DNA from: JBBSBL01 sp963735885
Lineage (GTDB): Bacteria; Actinomycetota; Thermoleophilia; Solirubrobacterales; Solirubrobacteraceae
Assembly: GCA_963735885.1 (NCBI GenBank)
Contig: CAVTMP010000008.1
Coordinates: 310,001-374,000 of the forward strand
Direction of reading: 5' to 3'
Length of the DNA: 64,000 nucleotides
Shown one piece after another: positions 1 through 8,579 of the stretch. The notes beneath the pieces were generated by a model that made no database searches, had not been told where the DNA came from, and saw nothing but the letters and a program-made list of their open reading frames with translations. Positions within the stretch are counted from its first letter, which is position 1, and the number at the start of each line of letters is the position of its first letter. The translations under genes were made by a program, and so were the position numbers.

Positions 1-136
1 CCTCCAGCGCGGAGAGCGGCGGATCGTAGGTCTTGAGCGCGTTGAGCCCCGGGGCGAGCGCGGACTCCACGCCGGCCCCGGCCACGGCCTCGCCGATGCG
101 CCGGGCGGTGATCTCGACCTCGGGAAGCTCGGGCAC
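1..136 (-). CDS. mutM: Formamidopyrimidine-DNA glycosylase Fpg/MutM, 5' end only
   Basis: A GTG start at 136 opens with residues MPELPEVEI, the signature N-terminus of Fpg/Nei glycosylases. After Met removal, Pro2 is the Schiff-base nucleophile and Glu3 the general acid. The enzyme excises 8-oxoguanine and nicks the abasic site. Only about 45 codons are present because the gene runs off the left edge, so the H2TH and zinc-finger domains cannot be checked. A TAGCCT hexamer at 143-148 lies 6 nt before the start, suggesting a leaderless message. Fpg versus Nei cannot be separated fully from this fragment; Fpg is the better guess. Confidence 0.85.
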   Translation of the reverse strand, partial: MPELPEVEITARRIGEAVAGAGVESALAPGLNALKTYDPPLSALE

Positions 137-165
137 GCCTCCAGGCTACGACGCCGCGCGCGCCC

Positions 166-777
166 TCAGACGCCGAGCAGCGCCGCGAGCGTGCGCCGGA
201 CCACGGCGCGGGCGCCGACGGGGTCGAGCCCCTGGTGGCGGCGCAGGGAATCCCAGGAGGGCCACGCCGCCGCCGCGGCGAGCGCGTCGAGCAGCTCCTC
301 GCCCTGCCGGCCGGGGACCGCGGCGATCTCCGCGGCGAACACGTGGGCGACCTCGGCCCGCGCCGCCGCCCGGACGAGCCGGAGCTTCCCGGCCACGACG
401 TCGGAGAAGGGCTCGAGCAGGATCGCCGCCCGCCGCATGCCCGACACCGTCTCCAGCACCTCGACCCGCTGATCGAGGAAGGCGTCGAGGCGCCGGGGCA
501 GCGGCAGGGCGACATCGACCGGGACGATCATCGCGCGCACCCGCTCCTCCTGGGCGGCGGCGGCCGCCGCGACGAGCCCGTCGCGGTCCGGGAAGTGCTG
601 GAACACCGTTCGCGGCGAGACGCGGGCGCGGGCCGCGATCGTCTCCGCGGTCGGGCGGACCTCCCCGGAGTCGAGCAGGTCGAGCAGCGCCTGGACGAGC
701 GCCGAGCGCGTGCGCTCGGCACGCAGGCTCCGGCCGTCGGGGCGCTCGCCGGCCTCGTCGGGAGCGGTCGTGGTCAT
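166..777 (-). CDS. TetR/AcrR-family transcriptional regulator
   Basis: A 203-residue protein with an N-terminal TetR helix-turn-helix at about residues 20-65: TAETIAARARVSPRTVFQHF, with the usual recognition-helix F-x-H-F ending. The C-terminal helical ligand domain is not recognisable to a specific effector. ATG 777 was chosen because a TACGGT box at 785-790 ends 7 nt before it; longer upstream frames are GC-rich read-through. A TTGCA-N7-TGCAA palindrome at 800-816 sits in the promoter zone and is a reasonable autoregulatory operator. No obvious divergent efflux or catabolic target is adjacent. Confidence 0.85.
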   Translation of the reverse strand: MTTTAPDEAGERPDGRSLRAERTRSALVQALLDLLDSGEVRPTAETIAARARVSPRTVFQHFPDRDGLVAAAAAAQEERVRAMIVPVDVALPLPRRLDAFLDQRVEVLETVSGMRRAAILLEPFSDVVAGKLRLVRAAARAEVAHVFAAEIAAVPGRQGEELLDALAAAAAWPSWDSLRRHQGLDPVGARAVVRRTLAALLGV

Positions 778-799
778 CGCGCGAACCGTAGCGAACTTC

Positions 800-816
800 T
801 TGCACCCGTCATGCAA
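800..816. promoter_or_regulatory. Putative TetR operator palindrome
   Basis: TTGCA, seven bases, then TGCAA form a perfect inverted repeat 23 nt upstream of the TetR start codon at 777, next to its -10-like box (785-790). Position and symmetry suit an autoregulatory operator. The arms are only 5 bp, so chance is possible. Confidence 0.35.
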
Positions 817-823
817 ACTTGCG

Positions 824-879
824 GTCCCAGCCCGCTGGACCGGGCCCCGGCGGCCCGTCCCAGCCCGCTGGGCCGGGCC
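824..879. repeat. Two direct copies of a 23-bp GC-rich element
   Basis: A 23-bp unit beginning GTCCCAGCCCGCTGG occurs at 824-846 and again at 857-879, 33 bp apart, with one A/G difference. It lies between the TetR gene and the small hypothetical gene at 952. No coding or terminator role is evident. Confidence 0.6.
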
Positions 880-951
880 GCCGGGGCGGGTTGACGAACC
901 CTTTCCTCCGGGTTCATGCCGCCTTAATCGCCGTGGGAGAGGGTGCGTCCC

Positions 952-1245
952 ATGAACACGATCCTCGCCATCGCCGACCAGCCGCAGCTCGATCTCGACC
1001 TCATCGACGAGGTCTCCGGTCTCAACCCGGAGCGGGTCACGATCGTCCTCGACGGCGACGAGCGCACGTGGGCGTGGGACGAGACAGCCGAGGGACGCTG
1101 GCGGCGGGACCGCCTCGCGGAGCTCATCACGGCGATCTCCGACCGCACCGGTGCCGCCGTCGTCGGGACGGTCGCCCGCCCCGAGGCCGCCCCGCGTGAC
1201 GGCTACGACGCCGTCGTCGCGCCGGGCCTCGCGGTCGCCGCGTAG
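952..1245 (+). CDS. Hypothetical protein, 97 aa
   Basis: An acidic cytoplasmic protein with no signal peptide or membrane segment and no family I recognise. It starts MNTILAIAD and contains an alternating strand/helix pattern (VTIVLDGDE, then RDRLAELITAISDRTGAAVVG). ATG 952 is preferred over GTG 943 because GGGAGAGGG at 935-943 gives Shine-Dalgarno spacing to 952, and it overlaps the GTG alternative. This is one of the few genes here with a clear leader and ribosome binding site. Confidence 0.6.
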   Translation: MNTILAIADQPQLDLDLIDEVSGLNPERVTIVLDGDERTWAWDETAEGRWRRDRLAELITAISDRTGAAVVGTVARPEAAPRDGYDAVVAPGLAVAA

Positions 1246-1302
1246 CAAGCCGCGGCGCCCGCCCCGCGTGCCGCCGGCCCCCGCCGGCGGCACGCGCGTC
1301 GC

Positions 1303-1791
1303 TCAGCCCGTGTCCGGCTGCCCCGCGAGCCGGGCCAGCTCGCGCGGGCGCAGCAACGCGAGCAGCTCGCCCGCGCCCGGCCCGACGCGCACGCCGGCGA
1401 TGCCGCCCTTCTTCATCTGGACCGTGCCGCCCGTCAGGTCGTGCACCACGGTCGAGAAGTCGGGCTCGTGCCCGACGACGAGCACCCGCGCGTCCTCGGC
1501 CTGGCCGGCCACGAGCGCCATCGCCTCGCGCGCGTCGAAGCCCGAGGAGAGCGGCTCGTGGACGGCGGGCTCGGCGCCGAGCGACTCGCAGGCGAGCCGC
1601 GCCGTGTCCCGCGCGCGGACGCGCGGGCTCGTGAGCACGAGGTCGAACTCGAGCCCGAGGGCCGCCAGCGCGCCGCCGGCGGCACGAGCCTGCGCCTCCC
1701 CGCGGGGCGTGAGCGGGCGGTCGGCGTCGGAAGGCCGGGAGCCGTGCGGCTCGGCGTCGCCATGGCGCAGGAGCCAGAGCTGGCGGGGCAT
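1303..1791 (-). CDS. SixA-type phosphohistidine phosphatase (histidine phosphatase superfamily)
   Basis: A 162-residue single-domain protein of the length usual for SixA. It has the catalytic LRHGDA motif at residues 8-13 (His10 is the phospho-acceptor), a downstream SPRVRARDTA arginine motif, and VVGHEPDFS with the second catalytic His. The family removes phosphate from phosphohistidine proteins or small phosphorylated metabolites. The true substrate cannot be read from sequence. A TAGGCT box at 1801-1806 lies 9 nt upstream of ATG 1791. The gene stands alone between the 97-aa protein and the HDAC-like gene. Confidence 0.85.
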   Translation of the reverse strand: MPRQLWLLRHGDAEPHGSRPSDADRPLTPRGEAQARAAGGALAALGLEFDLVLTSPRVRARDTARLACESLGAEPAVHEPLSSGFDAREAMALVAGQAEDARVLVVGHEPDFSTVVHDLTGGTVQMKKGGIAGVRVGPGAGELLALLRPRELARLAGQPDTG

Positions 1792-1867
1792 CGCGCGCGC
1801 AGCCTACCCCCCGGTTCCGCGGCGCGCGCCCGCATTCCGCCGCAGGGGGCAGGCGGAGAGTCCGCGT

Positions 1868-2983
<1,116 letters not shown>

Positions 2984-2990
2984 CGGCGGG

Positions 2991-3000
2991 ACTCTAGGCT
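2991..3000. promoter_or_regulatory. Back-to-back divergent -10 boxes sharing one TA
   Basis: The decamer ACTCTAGGCT reads as TAGGCT on the plus strand (2995-3000, 8 nt before ATG 3009) and as TAGAGT on the minus strand (2996-2991, 7 nt before GTG 2983). Both polymerases would use the same central TA. Confidence 0.6.
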
Positions 3001-3008
3001 TCCGCGCC

Positions 3009-4097
3009 ATGGTCCACGCGATCGCGCCGGACGACATCGTCGCCACGCACGAGGCGGGCGCCGCGAACGAGCGCGAGCCGCTGCTCGTCGTCGACCCGCT
3101 CGTCGCCTTCCTCGACGCCCGGGGCCTCGGCTCGGGGTCGCTCGAGGCCGTCCCGGTCGGCGACGGGCACTCGAACGTGACGTACCTCGTCACCCGGGAG
3201 GACGGCACGGAGTTCGTCCTGCGCCGCCCCCCGCGCGGGCCGCTGCCGCCGAGCGCGCACGACGTGCTCCGCGAGGCGCGCCTGCTCTCGGCGCTGGCGG
3301 ACACGCCGGCCCGGACGCCGCGCGTGCTGGCCACCGGCGACGACGCGGCGGTGATCGGCGCGCCCTTCTACGTCATGGAGCGCATCCACGGGGACGTGAT
3401 CACCGCGGAGGTCCCGTCCGCGCTCGACGCGCCGGCGGAGAAGCGGCGGATCGGCGAGGAGCTCGTCGACGCGCTCGTCGAGGTCCACGCGGTGGACTGG
3501 GCCGCCGCCGGGCTCGAGGGCTTCGGCAAGCCGACGGGCTACCTCGAGCGCCAGCTGCGCCGCTTCACCGGCCTGTGGGAGCACAACCGCACGCGCGAGA
3601 TCCCGGCCGTCGAGCAGGTCGGCGCCTGGCTGGCCGACAACCTCCCGCAATCCGGGGCGGCGACGATCGTCCACGGCGACTACCGCCTCGGCAACACGAT
3701 GCTCGCCCACGGCGCGCCGGCCCGGCTCGTCGCGATCTTCGACTGGGAGATGGCGACGATCGGCGACCCGCTGGCCGACGTCGGCTACCTCTGCACGCTG
3801 TGGGTCGACCGCGACGATCCGCCGCTCGGGATGTTCGAGCTCTCCGCGGTCACCCGGCAGGAGGGCTTCCCGGGGCGAGCGGAGCTCATCGCGCGCTACG
3901 AGGCGGGCTCGGGGCGCTCGATGCGCGACCTGCGCTGGTACATGGCGCTCGCGCTGTGGAAGTCCATCGTCTTCATGGAGGGCAACTACAAGCGCGCGGT
4001 CGCCGGGACGACCGACGACCCGTTCCTGCGCTCCTTCGGCGAGGGCGTGCTCGAGCTGGCCGACCGCGCCGTGCGGGTGACGCGTGACGGCATCTGA
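3009..4097 (+). CDS. APH-fold phosphotransferase, ACAD10/LvaA-like kinase
   Basis: A 362-residue choline/aminoglycoside-kinase-fold protein. VPVGDGHSNVTYLV forms the nucleotide loop, HGDYRLGNTML is the catalytic HxDxxxxN loop and IFDWEMATIGDPLADVGY is the metal-binding DWE segment followed by the conserved continuation. The match to the LADVGYL form places it with acyl-CoA-associated kinases (the APH domain of ACAD10/11, LvaA) and not with antibiotic kinases. The family phosphorylates hydroxyl groups; LvaA acts on 4-hydroxyacyl-CoA. It overlaps the following HAD gene by 14 bp, so the two are translationally coupled. No acyl-CoA dehydrogenase follows in this window. The TAGGCT box is at 2995-3000. 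Confidence 0.8.
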   Translation: MVHAIAPDDIVATHEAGAANEREPLLVVDPLVAFLDARGLGSGSLEAVPVGDGHSNVTYLVTREDGTEFVLRRPPRGPLPPSAHDVLREARLLSALADTPARTPRVLATGDDAAVIGAPFYVMERIHGDVITAEVPSALDAPAEKRRIGEELVDALVEVHAVDWAAAGLEGFGKPTGYLERQLRRFTGLWEHNRTREIPAVEQVGAWLADNLPQSGAATIVHGDYRLGNTMLAHGAPARLVAIFDWEMATIGDPLADVGYLCTLWVDRDDPPLGMFELSAVTRQEGFPGRAELIARYEAGSGRSMRDLRWYMALALWKSIVFMEGNYKRAVAGTTDDPFLRSFGEGVLELADRAVRVTRDGI

Positions 4098-4782
4098 GGA
4101 GCGGGGCGGCGCGTCGGCCGACGCCGCGCTCGGCGCCGCCGCGCCGGGGCCGGGCCCGGAGATCGAGGGCGGCGGCCCGCGCCGCGGGCTGCTCGTCGAC
4201 TGGGGCGGCGTGCTGACCACCGACCTGTTCGCCTCCTTCGCCGCGTTCTGCGCGGCCGAGGGCCTCGACCCCGACCGCCTGCGCCACGCCTTCCGCCACG
4301 ACGCGTCGGCTCGCGAGAGCCTCGTCGCGCTCGAGGAGGGCCGGCTGTCCGAGGCCGACTTCGAGCCGCGTCTGGCCGCGATCCTCGGCGTGGCGCCCGA
4401 CGGGCTGGTCGATCGGATGTTCGCCGGGTCCGCCGCCGAGCCGGCGATGCTCGACGCCGTGCGGGCCGCGCGCGCCGCGGGCGTGCGCACCGGGCTGGTC
4501 TCGAACTCGTGGGGCACCCGCCGCTACCCGCGCGACGTGCTGGCCGAGCTCTTCGACGGGGTCGTGATCTCCGGCGAGGTCGGCATGCGCAAGCCCGCTC
4601 CCGAGATCTACGCGCTCGGCGCGGAGCGCGTCGGCCTGCCGCCCGGGGCCTGCGTCTTCGTCGACGACCTGCCGTTCAACCTCGAGCCGGCGCGGGAGCT
4701 CGGGATGGCGGTCGTCCACCACGTGCGCGCGCCGGACACGATCGCCGAGCTCGAGCGCGTGCTCGCCGTGACGCTGGCGTGA
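4084..4782 (+). CDS. HAD-family hydrolase (ACAD10 N-domain type)
   Basis: A 232-residue HAD-IA protein starting at GTG 4084 inside the upstream kinase gene. A disordered Ala/Gly/Pro-rich N-terminus of about 30 residues precedes motif I, LLVDWGGVLT, with nucleophile Asp39. The second Asp of DxD is Gly, so classic acid/base phosphatase chemistry is altered. Motif II is LVSNSW, motif III has the Lys in MRKPAPEIY, and motif IV is VFVDDLPFN. The cap domain is short and helical. HAD next to an APH kinase mirrors the first two domains of ACAD10. The substrate is unknown. Confidence 0.8.
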   Translation: MTASEERGGASADAALGAAAPGPGPEIEGGGPRRGLLVDWGGVLTTDLFASFAAFCAAEGLDPDRLRHAFRHDASARESLVALEEGRLSEADFEPRLAAILGVAPDGLVDRMFAGSAAEPAMLDAVRAARAAGVRTGLVSNSWGTRRYPRDVLAELFDGVVISGEVGMRKPAPEIYALGAERVGLPPGACVFVDDLPFNLEPARELGMAVVHHVRAPDTIAELERVLAVTLA

Positions 4783-5225
4783 GGGCGGCCGCGTGGTGCG
4801 CCGCGGCGCTGGCCGCCGCGGCCCTCGCCGGCTGCGGGGGCGGGGGCCGGCTGGGCGACGACGACCTGCGCCGGCAGGCCGGGGACATCTGCGCGCACGA
4901 GAAGCAGGCCACCGCGCGGGTGCCGACGCCGACCGCCGCGGGCCAGATCCCGGGCTTCCTGGCCGGCGGCACCGCCGCCGTCGCGCCGCGGCTGGCCGAC
5001 CTCGAGCGGCTGAGGGCATCGAAGCGGCTCGAGCCCGTCTATCGCAACGCCGTCGATCTCGTGCGCCGCCAGCAGCGGGCCGCGCTCGTCGCGGTGGCGC
5101 AGGTCCGCCGCGGGGGCGATCCGGTCCAGGCGCTCCAGCGCCTCGCGCGCGAGACCGCCCCGCTCGCGCGCGACGAGGACCGGGCCTGGCGGGTGCTGCG
5201 CATCCCGCAGTGCGTCGGGCGGTAG
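4779..5225 (+). CDS. Small secreted lipoprotein, unknown function
   Basis: A 148-residue protein starting at GTG 4779 within the TGA of the HAD gene (GTGA overlap), so it is the third member of that operon. It has a type II signal peptide: Arg2, an Ala-rich hydrophobic core and lipobox LAGC followed by a Gly run. The mature part is helical, with Cys residues near both ends (DICAHE and PQCVGR) that could pair. Similar small helical lipoproteins are common in Solirubrobacterales, but I assign no function. Confidence 0.65.
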   Translation: MRAAAWCAAALAAAALAGCGGGGRLGDDDLRRQAGDICAHEKQATARVPTPTAAGQIPGFLAGGTAAVAPRLADLERLRASKRLEPVYRNAVDLVRRQQRAALVAVAQVRRGGDPVQALQRLARETAPLARDEDRAWRVLRIPQCVGR

Positions 5226-5236
5226 TTTGCGGTGCC

Positions 5237-6748
5237 ATGACCCTCGCTCCCGTCGACCTGCAGACCGTCGGCCACTGGATCGCCGGGGCCCCGGACCTCG
5301 CCGCCGAGCGCTTCGGCGAGGTCCACGACCCGGCCACGGGCCGCGTCACGAAGCGGGTGGCGTTCGCCTCGGAGGCCGACGTCGACCGCGCCGTGCGCGC
5401 CGCGCGCGAGGCCTTCGGACCCTGGAGCGCGACCTCGCTCGCCAGGCGCACCGCGGTGATGTTCGCCTACCGCGAGCTGCTCGCCGCCCGCGCCGGCGAG
5501 CTCGCGCGCCTCGTGACCTCCGAGCACGGCAAGACGGTGGAGGACGCCCGAGGCGAGGTCCAGCGCGGCCTCGAGGTCGTCGAGTTCGCCTGCGGGATCG
5601 CCCACCTGATGAAGGGCGAGGGCTCCGAGCAGATCTCCACGCGCGTGGACTCGACGAGCTACCGCCAGCCGCTCGGCGTCGTCGCCGGGATCACCCCGTT
5701 CAACTTCCCCTCCATGGTCCCGATGTGGATGTACCCGCTCGCGATCGCGTGCGGGAACGCGTTCCTGCTCAAGCCGAGCGAGAAGGACCCCTCCGCGGCG
5801 ATCTTCATGGGCGAGCTGCTGGCCGAGGCCGGCCTGCCCGCGGGCGTCTTCAGCGTCGTGCAGGGCGACCGGGTCGCCGTCGACGCGCTGCTCACCCACC
5901 CCGAGGTCGACGCCGTCTCGTTCGTCGGCTCGACGCCCGTCGCGCGGCACATCTACGAGACCGCGACCGGGCACGGCAAGCGCGCGCAGGCGCTGGGCGG
6001 CGCGAAGAACCACGCCGTCGTGCTGCCCGACGCCAACCTCGACGTGGCCGCCGACGCCATCGCCTCGGCCGCCTTCGGCAGCGCCGGCCAGCGCTGCATG
6101 GCGATCAGCGCGGTCGTCACCGTGGGCGAGCCGACCGCGGAGGCGCTCGCGGCCGCCGTGGTCGAGCGCGCGCGGAGGCTCAAGGTCGGCGCCGGCTCCG
6201 ATCCGGGGAGCGAGATGGGCCCGCTCGTCACGCGCGACGCGCAGCGGCGGGTCGCCGGCTACGTCGACCGCGGCGCGGAGGAGGGGGCGAGCGTCGCGCT
6301 CGACGGGCGCGGGCTCGTCGTCGAGGGGCACGAGGAGGGCTTCTTCGTCGGCCCGACGGTGCTCGACCACGTGACCCCGGAGATGAGCGTCTACCGCGAC
6401 GAGATCTTCGGGCCGCTGCTGGTGATGCTGCGGGCGGAGTCCTTCGAGGCCGCGCTCGAGCTCGTCAACGCGAACGAGTACGGCAACGGCGCCGCGATCT
6501 TCACCGGCGACGGGGGCGCCGCGCGGGAGTTCCGCAGCCGCGCGAGCGTCGGCATGATCGGCGTCAACGTGCCGATCCCGGTGCCGATGGCCTACTACAG
6601 CTTCGGCGGGTGGAAGCACAGCCTGTTCGGCGACCTCCACGTGCACGGACGCGAGGGCGTGCTGTTCTACACGCGCGGCAAGGTCGTCACCGAACGGTGG
6701 CCGAAGCGAGCCGCGGGCGTCGACTACGGCTTCCCGACGCAGTCCTAG
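5237..6748 (+). CDS. mmsA: CoA-acylating methylmalonate-semialdehyde dehydrogenase
   Basis: 503 residues, the normal MmsA/IolA length. The ALDH fold shows ITPFNFPSMVPMWMYPLAIA (the MmsA-type signature), VSFVGSTPVARHIY, LGGAKNHAVVLPDA and the catalytic Cys in GSAGQRCMAIS. The GGAKNHAVV form, without the general-base Glu of ordinary ALDHs, marks the CoA-dependent subfamily. It converts methylmalonate or malonate semialdehyde with CoA and NAD+ to propionyl-CoA or acetyl-CoA in valine, thymine or inositol breakdown. No other valine genes are adjacent. A TAGTTT box at 5223-5228 lies 8 nt before ATG 5237, so it need not depend on the upstream operon. Confidence 0.9.
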   Translation: MTLAPVDLQTVGHWIAGAPDLAAERFGEVHDPATGRVTKRVAFASEADVDRAVRAAREAFGPWSATSLARRTAVMFAYRELLAARAGELARLVTSEHGKTVEDARGEVQRGLEVVEFACGIAHLMKGEGSEQISTRVDSTSYRQPLGVVAGITPFNFPSMVPMWMYPLAIACGNAFLLKPSEKDPSAAIFMGELLAEAGLPAGVFSVVQGDRVAVDALLTHPEVDAVSFVGSTPVARHIYETATGHGKRAQALGGAKNHAVVLPDANLDVAADAIASAAFGSAGQRCMAISAVVTVGEPTAEALAAAVVERARRLKVGAGSDPGSEMGPLVTRDAQRRVAGYVDRGAEEGASVALDGRGLVVEGHEEGFFVGPTVLDHVTPEMSVYRDEIFGPLLVMLRAESFEAALELVNANEYGNGAAIFTGDGGAAREFRSRASVGMIGVNVPIPVPMAYYSFGGWKHSLFGDLHVHGREGVLFYTRGKVVTERWPKRAAGVDYGFPTQS

Positions 6749-6757
6749 GACCGGCGC

Positions 6758-7681
6758 TCAGCCGGCCGGGCCGAGCGCGCGACCCAGGACGTCGACGATC
6801 CTCGCCGCGCAGCCGCCCTCGGCGTCGCGGTCGGGGTTGAAGCACGTCACGTCGACGCCGAGCAGGCGCGGCATCGCGACGAGCGGAGCGAGCAGCTCCT
6901 CGAGGTCGTCCCACTCGAACCCGTCGGGCTGCGGATAGCTCACCGCCGCCATGACGTCCTCGTCGAGCACGTCGAGGTCGAGGTGGAGCCAGGTCGCCCG
7001 GCCCTCGCGACCGACCCGCGCCGCGATCTCGGCGCCCACCTCGCGCGGGCCGCGGGCGAGGGCGGTCTCGGCGTCGATCAGCGTCACCGCCGGGTCGAGC
7101 ACGTCGGCCTCGCTCACGGCGCCGCCGCCGCGGGGCAGCACGACGTCCGCCGGCGCGTCGCCGCGCGGGCCGACCACGACGACGTCGCCCGGCGCCACGA
7201 TCGTCGCGCCGCCGGTCGCGCCGGCGAGCCCCGGCGGGCCGTGCCCGGTGACGATCGCCAGGTCCATGTCGGCGGCCTCCCCGGTGGGCGAGGAGCCGCC
7301 GTCGAGCGCGTCGACGTGCCCGTCGACGAAGGCCAGCCCGAGCCGGCCGGCGTGGTCCCGCGCGCCGGCGAGGGTGCCCGGCAGCAGCGTGCAGTCGCCG
7401 CCGACGACGAGCGGGCGCTCGCCCGCGGCGAGGATCTCGGCCACCACGGCGCGCAGGCGCCGGGTGGCCGCCTCGACCTGGGCGTAGCCGATGACACCGG
7501 TCGCCGGATCGCGCTCGGAGTCGTCGATCGCGATGTCGAGATCCCCCGCGTCGCGGGCTCCCACGGCCGCGGCGAGCCCGGCGGCGCGCAGGGCGGCCAC
7601 CCCCCGGCCGTCGCCGCGGTCGGCGCCCGAGGAGTCGAGCGGCGCGCCGATGAGGGTCCACGCGGGCGTCACGGGCGACAC
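6758..7681 (-). CDS. Arginase/agmatinase/formiminoglutamase-family hydrolase
   Basis: 307 residues with ureohydrolase metal motifs: VVGGDCTLLPG, FVDGHVDAL (DxHxD) and HLDLDVLDE (DxDxxD). The first motif normally reads GGDH, whose His binds Mn-A; here it is Cys, which occurs in part of the family and may change metal occupancy. Arginase, agmatinase and related activities cannot be separated. GTG 7681 follows the transporter stop by 5 bp, with GGGGTGAG giving Shine-Dalgarno spacing, so the two genes form an operon. Confidence 0.8.
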   Translation of the reverse strand: MSPVTPAWTLIGAPLDSSGADRGDGRGVAALRAAGLAAAVGARDAGDLDIAIDDSERDPATGVIGYAQVEAATRRLRAVVAEILAAGERPLVVGGDCTLLPGTLAGARDHAGRLGLAFVDGHVDALDGGSSPTGEAADMDLAIVTGHGPPGLAGATGGATIVAPGDVVVVGPRGDAPADVVLPRGGGAVSEADVLDPAVTLIDAETALARGPREVGAEIAARVGREGRATWLHLDLDVLDEDVMAAVSYPQPDGFEWDDLEELLAPLVAMPRLLGVDVTCFNPDRDAEGGCAARIVDVLGRALGPAG

Positions 7682-7686
7682 GCTAC

Positions 7687-8529
7687 TCACCCCGCCGCGA
7701 TCAGCGCCACGCCGGCCAGCGCGCCCACGATCCCGACCTCCTGGATGCGCCGCACGCGCTCGCCGAGCACCGCGCGGGCCAGCAGGATCGTCACCACCGG
7801 GTAGAGCGAGCCGAGCACGGCGACGACGCTGAGCAGCCCCTCGGTCGAGGCGAAGGCGAAGAGGCCGTTCGCGCCGGCGTCGAGCAGGCCGATGAGCACG
7901 AGCGGCGCCAGCGCCGGGCGGACGCCCGCGAAGGAGGGCCGAGAGCGGAGCACGAGCAGGCTCACGCAGGCCACCGAGGAGACGCGCGCGGTGACCAGCG
8001 CCCAGAGCACGCCGCCCTCCGCGGCCCGCCCCATCCCGACGAAGAAGAGCCCGAAGCCCAGCGCGGTGAGGAGCGCGAGGATCACCGCGAGGCGGGCGTC
8101 GGCGGCCCGCTGCGCGTCCTCGTGGATCTCGCGGGAGGCGAGCACGACCCCGGCCATCGCCACGCCCATGCCGACGAGCTGCGCGGTGGACGGCCGCTCG
8201 CCCGTGAGCATCCCGACGATGACCGGGACGGCCGCGCCGGTCGCGGCGATCGGGGCGACGATGCTCATCGTGCCGATGGCCAGCCCGCGGTAGAAGCAGG
8301 CGAGGGCCAGCACGCCCGCCGCCCCCGCGGCCATGCCGACCGCCACGCGGCCGGCGGCGGGGAACGGGGCCCCCGACGCGAGCGCCAGCGCCAGCACGCC
8401 GATCAGCGCGGCGCCCTGGGAGACGAGCAGCACGACGAGCACGGGCAGCCGCCGGCTCTGCAGCCCGCCGACGAAGTCGGCGAGCCCCCAGCACAGCGAC
8501 GAGGTCAGCGCGGAGGCGATCGCGAGCAT
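7687..8529 (-). CDS. EamA/DMT-family membrane transporter
   Basis: 280 residues with two repeated five-helix EamA halves (about 1-135 and 145-280), the canonical ten-helix drug/metabolite transporter layout. It starts MLAIASALTSSLCWGLADFV, and the Trp-Gly in helix 1 is typical. The second half ends in GERVRRIQEVGIVGALAGV, matching the conserved end of the EamA repeat. The substrate cannot be predicted. Co-transcription with an arginase-family enzyme suggests an amino acid, amine or guanidino compound, which is inference only. Confidence 0.8.
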   Translation of the reverse strand: MLAIASALTSSLCWGLADFVGGLQSRRLPVLVVLLVSQGAALIGVLALALASGAPFPAAGRVAVGMAAGAAGVLALACFYRGLAIGTMSIVAPIAATGAAVPVIVGMLTGERPSTAQLVGMGVAMAGVVLASREIHEDAQRAADARLAVILALLTALGFGLFFVGMGRAAEGGVLWALVTARVSSVACVSLLVLRSRPSFAGVRPALAPLVLIGLLDAGANGLFAFASTEGLLSVVAVLGSLYPVVTILLARAVLGERVRRIQEVGIVGALAGVALIAAG

Positions 8530-8579
8530 GGCCGGCGGCGGGCGGCGGCGCCGCCCGGCCCGCCGCGACGCGCGCTACC

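Noticed and set aside
3009..4097. Aminoglycoside-resistance kinase
   Set aside because: The catalytic motif is APH-like, but the LADVGY-type continuation and the coupled HAD gene fit acyl-CoA-linked kinases. No resistance-gene context is present.
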